Of a DNA stretch of 16,041 bases, positions 8,229 through 15,194 are shown one piece after another (the stretch's first letter is position 1; every line of letters begins with the position of its first letter). Source of the DNA: Coriobacteriaceae bacterium (GTDB taxonomy: Bacteria > Actinomycetota > Coriobacteriia > Anaerosomatales > SLCP01); the NCBI GenBank assembly GCA_003563465.1, contig PWVH01000027.1:1-16041 (forward strand). Reading direction: 5' to 3'. The notes below the pieces were generated by a model. That model worked only from the letters and a program-made list of their open reading frames with translations, searched no databases and had not been told where the DNA came from. The translations under genes and the position numbers were made by a program.

Positions 8229-8272
8229 CTGAACTCGCATCGTCCTAGCTGACGGGAGGCTGTCCTCGCATC

Positions 8273-9544
8273 ATGAATGCCCGGGCTCCAAAGGGCACCT
8301 CTGATCTTCTGCCCGAGACTGCACGGGCGTGGGAGTACCTGAACCGTACCGCGCAGGGGCTCTTCGCTCGTTACGGTTACGAGCCGTTGTACACGCCGGC
8401 TTTCGAGCATACCGAGGTCTTCACACGCGGCATCGGTGAGGCTACGGACATAGTGAACAAGGAGATGTACACGTTTCAGGATCGTGCCGGGCGAAGTCTT
8501 ACCTTGCGCCCGGAGGCCACAGCCAGTGTCGTACGGTCTGCACTCGAGCACGGCCTTGTCCCGCGGGGCTCATCGACCAAGCTCTACTATGCCGGTCCGA
8601 TGTTTCGCTACGAGCGTCCTCAGAAGGGCCGCATGCGGCAGTTCTGGCAGATAGGCTTAGAGGTTCTCGGAGCTTCCGAGCCGAGCGTCGATGCAGAGGT
8701 GATAATGCTGCTCTGGCGCTATTTCGAAGCAGTCGGCATCCCGACTGAGAATATGCGTCTGTTGCTGAATTCCATGGGCGACGACGAATGCCGTCCCGCA
8801 TATCGCGACAAGGTGGCGGGGTTCATTCGCAGCGAAGCGACCGGACTTTGCGAGGAGTGCAACCGCCGTCTCGACACCAACCCCCTGCGCACGTTCGACT
8901 GCAAGAACCCCGGATGCATCTCGGTGATGGCCGCCGCTCCGCTGCTGCGTGACGAGCTTTGCGGACCGTGCGCGCAACACTACTCAGAGGTCAGAACGAG
9001 CCTTGAGACCGTAGGCATACCTTACTCGGAAGAGCCCAGGCTCGTTCGTGGGCTGGACTACTACACGCGCACCGTCTTCGAAGTGCAAGCCGACGCCGGT
9101 CTCGGCTCTCAGAACGCGATCGGGGGTGGCGGACGTTACGACCGTTTGACCGAGGTTCTCGGCGGCAGACCCACCCCGGGTCTAGGCTGGGCGCTGGGTT
9201 TCGAGCGTACTCTGCTGGCGATGAGAGCCGCCGGAGCAAAGATTCCCGCTCCACCACTCGCAGACGTCTATGTCGCGCGTGTGGACGACACGGTCGCCGC
9301 GGAGGTGTTCGTCGCGACTTCGAATCTGCGCGACGAGGGCATCGCTGCTGAAATGGACCACCTGCGACGATCGCTGAAGGCTCAGTTCAAGCAGGCAGAC
9401 CGATTGGGCGCACGTCTTGTCGTGGTGATAGGTCCCGAGGAATCGGCCCTCGGCGAGGTTACTGTCCGGGACATGCAATCCGGAGAAGAGACGCGCGTTC
9501 GAATCGAAGCATTGACGGATGCTGTTCGCGCGAGGCTGGGCTAG
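8273..9544 (+). CDS. hisS: Histidine--tRNA ligase
   Basis: Charges tRNA-His with histidine; a class II synthetase active as a dimer. The 423 residues are standard length. The N-terminus APKGTSDLLPE is the typical HisRS opening. Motif 2 starts FRYERPQKGRMRQF at residue 111. The HisA motif is RGLDYYTRT from residue 259 and motif 3 is GWALGFERTLL. The Cys-rich insertion (CEECNRRLDTNPLRTFDCKN, then CGPC) is usual in bacterial HisRS. The anticodon-binding domain occupies about residues 330-420. The ATG at 8273 is the only sensible start before an in-frame TAG at 8246; GGGAGG (8254-8259) is 13 bases away, a rather long spacing. aspS follows within 13 bases, so the two are co-transcribed. Confidence 0.97.
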   Translation: MNARAPKGTSDLLPETARAWEYLNRTAQGLFARYGYEPLYTPAFEHTEVFTRGIGEATDIVNKEMYTFQDRAGRSLTLRPEATASVVRSALEHGLVPRGSSTKLYYAGPMFRYERPQKGRMRQFWQIGLEVLGASEPSVDAEVIMLLWRYFEAVGIPTENMRLLLNSMGDDECRPAYRDKVAGFIRSEATGLCEECNRRLDTNPLRTFDCKNPGCISVMAAAPLLRDELCGPCAQHYSEVRTSLETVGIPYSEEPRLVRGLDYYTRTVFEVQADAGLGSQNAIGGGGRYDRLTEVLGGRPTPGLGWALGFERTLLAMRAAGAKIPAPPLADVYVARVDDTVAAEVFVATSNLRDEGIAAEMDHLRRSLKAQFKQADRLGARLVVVIGPEESALGEVTVRDMQSGEETRVRIEALTDAVRARLG

Positions 9545-9549
9545 GAAGG
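9543..9549 (+). promoter_or_regulatory. Ribosome binding site deciding the aspS start
   Basis: AGGAAGG overlaps the hisS stop codon and lies 8 bases before the ATG at 9558. This favours 9558 over the upstream in-frame codon at 9519, which would add 13 residues with no match to AspRS and sits inside hisS. Confidence 0.75.
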
Positions 9550-9557
9550 CGGCGCAT

Positions 9558-11324
9558 ATGCTTGATGCTGGGCACTCGATTCGAACCCGCACTTGCGGCT
9601 CGCTCGCTGTCGACGACGTAGGCAGCCACGTGACCCTGGCTGGCTGGGTCGACAGCCGGCGAGATCACGGCGGACTGATCTTCGTGGACCTGCGTGACCG
9701 TTCCGGGATCGTGCAGTGCACTTTCGATCCGGCAGCCGCCGAGGCCTTCGAGACCGCCGAAAGACTCCGACCGGAATGGGTTGTCGAACTCCGGGGTGAG
9801 GTGTGCCGTCGGCCGGATGGTACCGAGAACCCAGAGATGGCCACTGGGCAGGTGGAGGTGGAGATCTCTTTGGCGAACGTCCTCAACACGGCCGAGACCC
9901 CTCCGTTCGAGGTGGAGGATGGCATCGACACCGACGAGACCACTCGCATGCGCTACAGGTACATAGACATACGCCGACCCGAGATGTTGGCAGCGCTGGT
10001 GATGCGCGACCGCATCACCCAGCTGTTTCGCAGAGCACTCGAGAATCGCAGCTTCTTGGAGATCGAGACACCCATTCTGACCAAGTCGACACCGGAGGGA
10101 GCCCGCGACTTCATCGTGCCGAGCCGTATGAACCCGGGCAGGTTCTACGCGCTCCCGCAATCACCACAGCTGTTCAAGCAACTCCTTATGGTTGCCGGCG
10201 TGGAGCGCTACTACCAGATGGCGAGATGCTTCCGCGACGAAGACCTGCGAGCGGATCGCCAGCCCGAGTTCACGCAGGTGGACATAGAGATGTCGTTCTG
10301 CACGCAAGAACACGTCCTCTCCCTTGTCGAGGAGATCGTCGCCGAGGTGATGACTGGAGCAGGCGTCGAGTGGCCGGAGAGGATTTCGCGCGTCACACAT
10401 GCAGAGGCCATGAACCGTTGGGGTTCCGACCGCCCGGACGTCCGCTTCGGCATGGAGTTGCACTGCCTGGTCGACGTGTTTGCCGCCTCGGGTTTCAAGG
10501 TGTTCGCAGACGCTCTCGCGTCGGGTAGGCGCATCAAGGGCTTGAATGCCAAGGGCTGTGGCGATTGGAGCCGAAGCAGGATCGACGCGCTGAACCAGAT
10601 CGTGGCAGACGCCGGCGCCGAAGGTCTTGCGTGGATCGCGTTCGCGAGCACCGGCGAGATACGTTCGCCGGTCGCCAAGTTCTTCTCAGCCGAGGAGATG
10701 GCGGGCTTGCGCGAGAAGGTGGGAGCCGAGGACGGCGATCTGGTCTGCATCGTTGCTGCCGAACACGATCTAGCGAACGAAGCTCTGGGTGTATTGCGGA
10801 CGCACCTCGGCCAAGAAGCTGGACTTGTCCAAGGGGGTTTTCGTCCCATGTGGGTGGTCGACTTCCCTCTGTTCGAGTGGGTTGAGGACGAGCAAGGGTG
10901 GAGCAGCAGCCATCACCCTTTCTCGAGGCCTTTCGACGAGCACGTGGAACTACTCGAAGATGATCCCGGAAGTGTGCTCTCACACTCGTACGATCTCGTC
11001 ATCAACGGTGTGGAGGTCGGCGGCGGCACGCTTCGCATCCACGACTGCGCGGTGCAAGAACGGGTTCTGGCCGTCCTCGGCATCGGCGGGCAAGAGGCGC
11101 GTGAGAAGTTCGGTTTCCTGCTGGATGCACTCACCTATGGTGCTCCGCCGCACGGTGGAATCGCGCTGGGGTTCGACCGGCTCGTCATGCTTCTGGTCGG
11201 CGGTGATTCGATCCGGGATGTCATCGCGTTTCCCAAGACGTCGTCTGGAGCATGTCCGCTAACCGGGGCGCCGGATGAGGTCTCGGTGCGTCAGCTGAAA
11301 GACGTCCATCTGAAGCTAGAATGA
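9558..11324 (+). CDS. aspS: Aspartate--tRNA ligase, bacterial type, probably non-discriminating (Asp/Asn)
   Basis: Class II synthetase charging tRNA-Asp and, if non-discriminating, also mischarging tRNA-Asn. The protein is 588 residues from this start. An N-terminal OB fold (GWVDSRRDHGG, then FVDLRDRSGIVQ) precedes motif 2 (FRDEDLRADRQPEFTQVDIE, Arg226). The bacterial GAD insertion spans about 300-405. Motif 3 is GGIALGFDRLVMLL (Arg541), followed by IRDVIAFPKT. His37 and Gly88 (in RRPDGTENP) align with the residues that mark non-discriminating AspRS in Pseudomonas aeruginosa, where discriminating E. coli AspRS has Leu and Lys. That would require GatCAB amidotransferase elsewhere in the genome. 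I compared these positions from memory, so the specificity call is an inference; the enzyme identity is secure. Confidence 0.96.
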   Translation: MLDAGHSIRTRTCGSLAVDDVGSHVTLAGWVDSRRDHGGLIFVDLRDRSGIVQCTFDPAAAEAFETAERLRPEWVVELRGEVCRRPDGTENPEMATGQVEVEISLANVLNTAETPPFEVEDGIDTDETTRMRYRYIDIRRPEMLAALVMRDRITQLFRRALENRSFLEIETPILTKSTPEGARDFIVPSRMNPGRFYALPQSPQLFKQLLMVAGVERYYQMARCFRDEDLRADRQPEFTQVDIEMSFCTQEHVLSLVEEIVAEVMTGAGVEWPERISRVTHAEAMNRWGSDRPDVRFGMELHCLVDVFAASGFKVFADALASGRRIKGLNAKGCGDWSRSRIDALNQIVADAGAEGLAWIAFASTGEIRSPVAKFFSAEEMAGLREKVGAEDGDLVCIVAAEHDLANEALGVLRTHLGQEAGLVQGGFRPMWVVDFPLFEWVEDEQGWSSSHHPFSRPFDEHVELLEDDPGSVLSHSYDLVINGVEVGGGTLRIHDCAVQERVLAVLGIGGQEAREKFGFLLDALTYGAPPHGGIALGFDRLVMLLVGGDSIRDVIAFPKTSSGACPLTGAPDEVSVRQLKDVHLKLE

Positions 11325-11345
11325 CAACGCCTTGGCCTTGCGGCA

Positions 11346-11374
11346 TTGTGGCTCAGTCAAGCACGGGGTACACT
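11346..11374 (+). promoter_or_regulatory. Sigma70-type promoter of the 6S RNA candidate
   Basis: TTGTGG (11346-11351), exactly 17 bases, then TACACT (11369-11374). Transcription would start near 11381, just where the first strand of the closing stem of the 6S candidate begins. This is the best-formed promoter in the window. Confidence 0.6.
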
Positions 11375-11380
11375 CTATGT

Positions 11381-11555
11381 GTACTTCGCCTTGTTCGTGA
11401 CTTCGACGAATAGCGGTAGAACCAACACCTTTACGACGGGAGCCTCATCATTCCCCGGCGGACAGGTATCCTTTCGGGGAAGCTGGAAGCCGGCGGTGCG
11501 GGCACCCACCTGCCGAGGCAGGTTCACCGGGTCGGAGACACGGCAAGGCGAGGTC
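11381..11555 (+). ncRNA. ssrS: 6S RNA candidate
   Basis: About 175 bases, in the 6S size range. 6S RNA mimics an open promoter and holds RNA polymerase with the housekeeping sigma factor. The ends form a closing stem: 11383-11393 pairs with 11544-11554 (11 pairs, one G-U), then a small 2x1 internal loop, then CGTG (11396-11399) with CACG (11539-11542). The 5' part reads TTGTTCGTGAC, like the conserved TGTTCGY element in Bacillus and E. coli 6S. Between lie a large open region and, on its 3' side, a small hairpin (ACCTGC 11508-11513, loop CGAG, GCAGGT 11518-11523) followed by TTCACCGGG. This matches the 3' bubble hairpin and GGUUCAAGGG of E. coli 6S. An apical part includes TTCCCC (11451-11456) with GGGGAA (11476-11481). 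From memory, Gram-positive 6S genes often lie near aspS/rarA, as here. The exact ends and the apical stem are not resolved. Confidence 0.75.
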
Positions 11556-11584
11556 GCGCTCGGCGTAGGAGCGGAGGAAGCATC

Positions 11585-12181
11585 ATGCGCAGAATCTTCG
11601 TAGCAATTGTCGTACTACTCGTAGCAGTCGCATCAGTGACACTGGTCGCCTGCGGCCCGGACGATGAGGCCGTCGAGCCCGTGCCCGAGACGGATCCGTT
11701 GCCGGCTCCTGTGGTAGAGCAGGACGTCGATGATCCCGATTTGTCTCCGATAGAGGAAGCCGTCTACGAACCCTTCCCGGTGGATCCTGAGGTCGGCGTC
11801 CCGGATGCCATTCAGAGCCGACTGGATGCGGGCCAGCCCATGATCATCCTCTTCATAGATGAGACTCAGAAGACCACCGACGATCAGCAGAAGACCATCG
11901 ATGATGTGACGGATAAATACCAGGGCCTTATCGACCTGGTGACCTTCGATGTAAGCCGATTCGTAACTCATGATGCCGATGGCAGGATCACGGTCCAGAG
12001 CGAAATCAATGCAGACGAGACCGGCCGGCAGGTGGCACGCATGATCGATGAGGACAACCTCGACATCCGTTTCACCCCATTCACCTTGATCGTCGACGAC
12101 CAGGGATACGTCACTTGGCGCTATCGTGGCATCTCGGACGGCAAGACTCTCGAACGTGAGGTGCTGAGAGTCACGGAGTAA
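11585..12181 (+). CDS. Thioredoxin-fold lipoprotein lacking redox cysteines
   Basis: A 198-residue exported protein. The signal peptide is MRR, a hydrophobic stretch at 4-20, and a lipobox LVAC ending at Cys23, so it should be lipid-anchored on the outer face of the membrane. An acidic, Pro-rich linker (about 24-70) leads to a thioredoxin-like domain: PMIILFIDE as beta strand, a helix, LVTFDVSRF, then RFTPFTLIVDDQGYVTWRY with the cis-Pro165 position and a final helix. Where CxxC should be, the sequence runs ETQKTTDDQ. Cys23 is the only cysteine, so it cannot do disulfide exchange. GGAGG (11573-11577) lies 7 bases before the ATG. The gene lies just after the 6S RNA with no separate promoter that I can see, and five bases before rarA. 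Precise function unknown; it could bind a partner or substrate. Confidence 0.85.
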   Translation: MRRIFVAIVVLLVAVASVTLVACGPDDEAVEPVPETDPLPAPVVEQDVDDPDLSPIEEAVYEPFPVDPEVGVPDAIQSRLDAGQPMIILFIDETQKTTDDQQKTIDDVTDKYQGLIDLVTFDVSRFVTHDADGRITVQSEINADETGRQVARMIDEDNLDIRFTPFTLIVDDQGYVTWRYRGISDGKTLEREVLRVTE

Positions 12182-12186
12182 GCCCG

Positions 12187-13545
12187 GTGGATTCACTCTT
12201 CGACGAGCAGGTCGAGCGTGCTCGAAGTGAAGATGTCCCGCTCGCCGTCCGTATGCGACCGCGTACCATTCACGAGTTCATCGGTCAGGACAGGGCCGTA
12301 GGACCGGGAACGCTCTTGAGGCGCTCCATCGAGGCCGACGACCTGTCGTCGTTCATTCTGTATGGTCCTCCGGGCAGCGGTAAGACGAGCCTGGCTCGAA
12401 TCATAGCCGAGGCGACGCGGGCGCATTTCGCAGAAATCACAGCCGTTGACTCCGGTGTGGCCGACATCCGGGCGGTGATCGAGGCCGCCAAGCATCGCCT
12501 CGGCCAAACCGGACAGGGGACTATCCTTTTCGTAGACGAGATACACCGCTTCTCCAAGTCACAGCAGGATGCGTTGCTCCATGCCGTGGAGGACAACGTG
12601 ATCGTCCTTGTCGGAGCCACGACAGAGAATCCGTTCTTCGAGGTGAATGCTCCGCTGATCAGTCGCTCCAGGGTCGTCGAGCTCGTGCCGCTGACCGATT
12701 CGGAAATACGATCGATAATTCGACGTGCATTAACTGATGACAGAGGGCTTGGCGGCAGGGTCAAGCTCACCGAGGAGGCCGAGGAAGCACTTGTCACCCT
12801 CGCGAGCGGGGACGCGCGCGTGGCGCTAGCGACTCTCGAGCTCGCCGCGCGTACGGTAACCGCTGCCGACGAATCCGGCGAGACTTCCTCGCTCAGGGGA
12901 CGGGGCATCATCGAGCGGCCTTCGGTGCTCGCGGCCATGCCCACACGTATGCTCACGTACGACAAAAACGGCGACGCACACTACGATGTGGCATCTGCGT
13001 TCATCAAGTCCATGCGGGGTTCTGATCCAGATGCCGCCATCTATTGGCTTGCTCGGATGGTTCACGGAGGGGAAGACCCCAAGTTCATAGCGAGACGAAT
13101 GATGATCTTTGCTTCAGAAGACATCGGCAACGCCGACCCCCGGGCCCTTCTGGTAGCACATGCGGCGGTCAAGGCGTCAGAATTCGTTGGCTGGCCCGAA
13201 TGCCGCATAAACCTGTCACAGGCTGCTGCCTACATGGCGCTTGCGCCCAAATCCAACGCGGCGATTATGGCCATTGACCGCGCTCTAGCAGAGGTTCGTG
13301 ACGGTCCGGCGAGAGCGGTGCCGAACCACCTGAGGGATCGGCACTACCCTGGGGCCGAGCGCTTAGGCAGAGGAGAGGGCTACGTATACCCTCACGATCA
13401 TCCGAACGAGGGCAAGGCACAGAGGTATCTTCCCGAAGGGCTCGAACGAGGTGCTTTCTGGCGCCCCGGGCGTCTGGGACGGGAGGCAGAAGGGCCTGTG
13501 ATTGGTACGCCTGAAGGGCAGAAACGGCTTGCGGACGAGCAATGA
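12187..13545 (+). CDS. rarA: Replication-associated recombination protein RarA/MgsA (AAA+ ATPase)
   Basis: RarA is a clamp-loader-like AAA+ ATPase acting at stalled replication forks and single-strand/double-strand junctions, and binds SSB in E. coli. The 452 residues are the family length. The N-terminus (PLAVRMRPRTIHEFIGQD) is typical. Walker A is GPPGSGKT at 60-67 (Lys66), Walker B is FVDEIHRF (D117-E118), and sensor 1/Arg-finger region is GATTENPFFEVNAPLISRS. The C-terminal tetramerisation region has GSDPDAAIYWLARM, then EDIGNADPRAL and PNHLRDRHYPGA. The start is GTG, with CGGAG (12174-12178) 8 bases upstream, overlapping the end of the lipoprotein gene. It is probably co-transcribed with that gene. 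Assignment secure. Confidence 0.96.
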   Translation: MDSLFDEQVERARSEDVPLAVRMRPRTIHEFIGQDRAVGPGTLLRRSIEADDLSSFILYGPPGSGKTSLARIIAEATRAHFAEITAVDSGVADIRAVIEAAKHRLGQTGQGTILFVDEIHRFSKSQQDALLHAVEDNVIVLVGATTENPFFEVNAPLISRSRVVELVPLTDSEIRSIIRRALTDDRGLGGRVKLTEEAEEALVTLASGDARVALATLELAARTVTAADESGETSSLRGRGIIERPSVLAAMPTRMLTYDKNGDAHYDVASAFIKSMRGSDPDAAIYWLARMVHGGEDPKFIARRMMIFASEDIGNADPRALLVAHAAVKASEFVGWPECRINLSQAAAYMALAPKSNAAIMAIDRALAEVRDGPARAVPNHLRDRHYPGAERLGRGEGYVYPHDHPNEGKAQRYLPEGLERGAFWRPGRLGREAEGPVIGTPEGQKRLADEQ

Positions 13546-13559
13546 AAGCGGGCTTACTC

Positions 13560-13568
13560 TGCTACACT
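13560..13568 (+). promoter_or_regulatory. Extended -10 promoter before the DUF948-sigma operon
   Basis: TGCTACACT is an extended -10 (TGN plus TACACT) in the 64-base gap after rarA. Transcription would start near 13575, about 35 bases before the ATG at 13610. No good -35 is seen, as extended -10 promoters allow. I found no SigB-type GTTT/GGGTA pair here, so autoregulation by the encoded sigma factor is not visible. Confidence 0.4.
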
Positions 13569-13609
13569 TGCACGAGTTCGAATCGACTACCGAGGATGTC
13601 TGAGTTCAC

Positions 13610-13993
13610 ATGTCGCAAGGGCTTTTGATCGCGCTCATTGTTGTCGGCATCGCCACGTGCGGTGTTGCGATATATGCTCTCGTAGAGCTGGTGAAAACGC
13701 TGCGTTCGGTGCGCTCTCTTTCGGATGAACTTGGCGAGACGCTCCCTTCGCTGGTGGAGAAGGCTGATGTCGCAGTCGATGCGTTCAACGCAGAGATGCT
13801 GCGAGTCGATGGAATCGTCGGCCAGTTCGAAGAAGTGGCCGACCTGGTCATTCACACTGCGAACGTCGTGCAAGAGGCGGCTCAGGTACCAGCCACTGCT
13901 GTGAATGCAGCTAGCGAGCGCATACGCGAGATGTGGCAACGGCTAAAGAGCGGTTCCAGGGTGGGGCCGTCCAGCAGCGGTCACGATAGATGA
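13610..13993 (+). CDS. DUF948-family (YtxG-like) membrane protein
   Basis: A 127-residue protein with one N-terminal membrane segment (about residues 5-28, LLIALIVVGIATCGVAIYAL), then a long helical, heptad-like region (LVKTLRSVRSLSDELGETL and on) and a short polar tail. This size and layout match DUF948 proteins such as Bacillus YtxG, a general-stress protein under SigB control. No enzymatic motif is present. The start ATG is preceded at 13 bases by GAGGA (13592-13596), a weak site. The ATG at 13596 is in another frame. The anti-sigma-like gene follows after 16 bases. The stress-sigma neighbourhood supports a cell-envelope stress role, but this is inference. Confidence 0.8.
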   Translation: MSQGLLIALIVVGIATCGVAIYALVELVKTLRSVRSLSDELGETLPSLVEKADVAVDAFNAEMLRVDGIVGQFEEVADLVIHTANVVQEAAQVPATAVNAASERIREMWQRLKSGSRVGPSSSGHDR

Positions 13994-14009
13994 CCCGATC
14001 GGAGGGACG

Positions 14010-14414
14010 ATGTCAGCAGATCGGATAGCCTTGACCTTACCTTCCCGGCCTGAGTATGCGAAGGCGGTGCGAATGACCGCATCTGCCTTGGTGAGCAGGA
14101 CCAAAGCGACCTATGACGACCTCGACGACGTACGTATCGCTGCTGAAGAGCTCTTCATCTACGCATGCGACCATGCCGAGCCGGGAAGCGAAGTCCTCAT
14201 AGAGTTCGAACTCGAAGATCAAGCGATGGACATGAAGGTTCGCCTGCAGGGATCGAAGCGTGCCACCGACGAGGAAGCCGAGAGACGAGCCTCGTATGCG
14301 ACTTTCATACTGCAATCGATCAGTGACCACTACGAACTCTCCTCGGATCTCGATGGCCAGTACCTGAAGGTCACCAAGCGTCTATCCGCGGAGTCAGACG
14401 ATGCCGGCAGGTAG
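14010..14414 (+). CDS. RsbW-like anti-sigma factor with degenerate ATP-binding site
   Basis: A 134-residue single-domain protein whose N-terminus (IALTLPSRPEYAKAVRMTAS) and position before a SigB/SigF gene match the RsbW/SpoIIAB family, which binds the sigma factor and phosphorylates an anti-anti-sigma factor. The Bergerat ATPase boxes are lost. The N-box, usually SEACTNAV.HA, reads EELFIYACDHA: Glu47 is kept but the metal-binding Asn is Tyr51. The DxGxG box appears as VRLQGSK, and the G2 region (GLGLFLI) as ASYATFI. It probably cannot bind ATP as a kinase. It may still bind the sigma factor by shape. Its start has GGAGGG (14001-14006) unusually close, 3 bases before the ATG. The 3' end overlaps the sigma gene by 14 bases, so the pair is coupled. 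No RsbV gene is adjacent. Confidence 0.8.
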   Translation: MSADRIALTLPSRPEYAKAVRMTASALVSRTKATYDDLDDVRIAAEELFIYACDHAEPGSEVLIEFELEDQAMDMKVRLQGSKRATDEEAERRASYATFILQSISDHYELSSDLDGQYLKVTKRLSAESDDAGR

Positions 14415-15189
14415 GAGCGCTGCCACCAGACAGACGCGCAAGCTCTCCTGGGACAAGGAGCTCACTCGCGAGCTGTTCCGCCGTTACGGGCAGGAGGGCG
14501 ATGAGGAGGCGCGTGACGAGCTGATCACGATGTACCTGAACCTCGTCAAGTACCTCGCCAGTCGTTTTCGGAACCGAGGAGAACCGATAGACGATCTGAT
14601 ACAGGTCGGAACCATCGGATTGATAAAGGCCATCGATCGTTTCGACATCGATCGCCAGGTCGAGTTCACGACGTATGCGACGCCTACCATCGTCGGTGAG
14701 CTGAAGCGCTATTTCCGCGACAAGGGATGGGCGATAAAGGTTCCGCGCCGCCTCCAGGAGCTTTCGTTTCGCGTCAACCAGGCTATGGACACTCTGACAC
14801 AGCGTCTTCAACGCTCACCATCCGTCGCCGAGATCGCCGAGTACCTCGGTGTGACTTCGGAGGAGGTGCTGGAGGCGATGGAGACCAGTGAGGCGTACAA
14901 CTTCGTCTCTCTGGAGAGCGATAGGGGCGGCGACGGTTCGGACTCGTTCAGCATCCTGGAGTACATCGGGAAGGACGATCAGCTGATGGAGGTCGTCGAG
15001 GACCGCGCTACACTCGCTTCAGCACTCAAACTGCTGACACCGCAAGAACAGCACGTTCTCTATCTGCGTTTCTTCGAGGGTCTCACTCAGACCGAGATTG
15101 CCAGGCAGTTGGAGATATCTCAGATGCAGGTCTCCCGACTTCTGCGCAAGACGCTCAAGGTTCTGCGCGAGAACATCGTGAGGGAGTGA
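14401..15189 (+). CDS. SigB/SigF-family RNA polymerase sigma factor
   Basis: Alternative sigma factor directing RNA polymerase to stress or developmental promoters. The 262 residues carry regions 2-4 of the SigB/SigF/SigG group. Region 2 shows DDLIQVGTIGLIKAIDRFD (from D64) and EFTTYATPTIVGELKRYFRD (from E88), then KVPRRLQEL at the start of region 3. Region 3 shows RSPSVAEIAEYLGV. Region 4.2 shows LTQTEIARQLEISQMQVSRL (from L227) as the DNA-binding helix-turn-helix. Region 1.1 is absent, as usual in this group. GGAG (14390-14393) lies 7 bases upstream of the ATG, within the rsbW-like gene. The permease gene follows after 5 bases. I cannot tell SigB from SigF by eye. Confidence 0.93.
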   Translation: MPAGRSAATRQTRKLSWDKELTRELFRRYGQEGDEEARDELITMYLNLVKYLASRFRNRGEPIDDLIQVGTIGLIKAIDRFDIDRQVEFTTYATPTIVGELKRYFRDKGWAIKVPRRLQELSFRVNQAMDTLTQRLQRSPSVAEIAEYLGVTSEEVLEAMETSEAYNFVSLESDRGGDGSDSFSILEYIGKDDQLMEVVEDRATLASALKLLTPQEQHVLYLRFFEGLTQTEIARQLEISQMQVSRLLRKTLKVLRENIVRE

Positions 15190-15194
15190 GGGCG

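Noticed and set aside
8177..8272. T-box riboswitch before hisS
   Set aside because: The gap is only 96 bases and the predicted leader under 40; no T-box sequence or antiterminator stem is seen.
9519..9557. Upstream start for aspS adding 13 residues
   Set aside because: The extension lies within hisS, has no match to AspRS N-termini, and a good ribosome binding site sits before the ATG at 9558.
11346..11603. 85-codon + strand frame between aspS and the lipoprotein gene
   Set aside because: It would start with TTG inside the -35 box of the 6S promoter, has no ribosome binding site, runs into the lipoprotein gene in another frame, and covers bases explained better by the 6S RNA structure.
13576..13584. 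GTTCGAATC, resembling a tRNA T-loop
   Set aside because: Flanking bases do not form a T-stem, and no acceptor, D or anticodon arm can be placed around it. It lies in the leader of the DUF948 gene.
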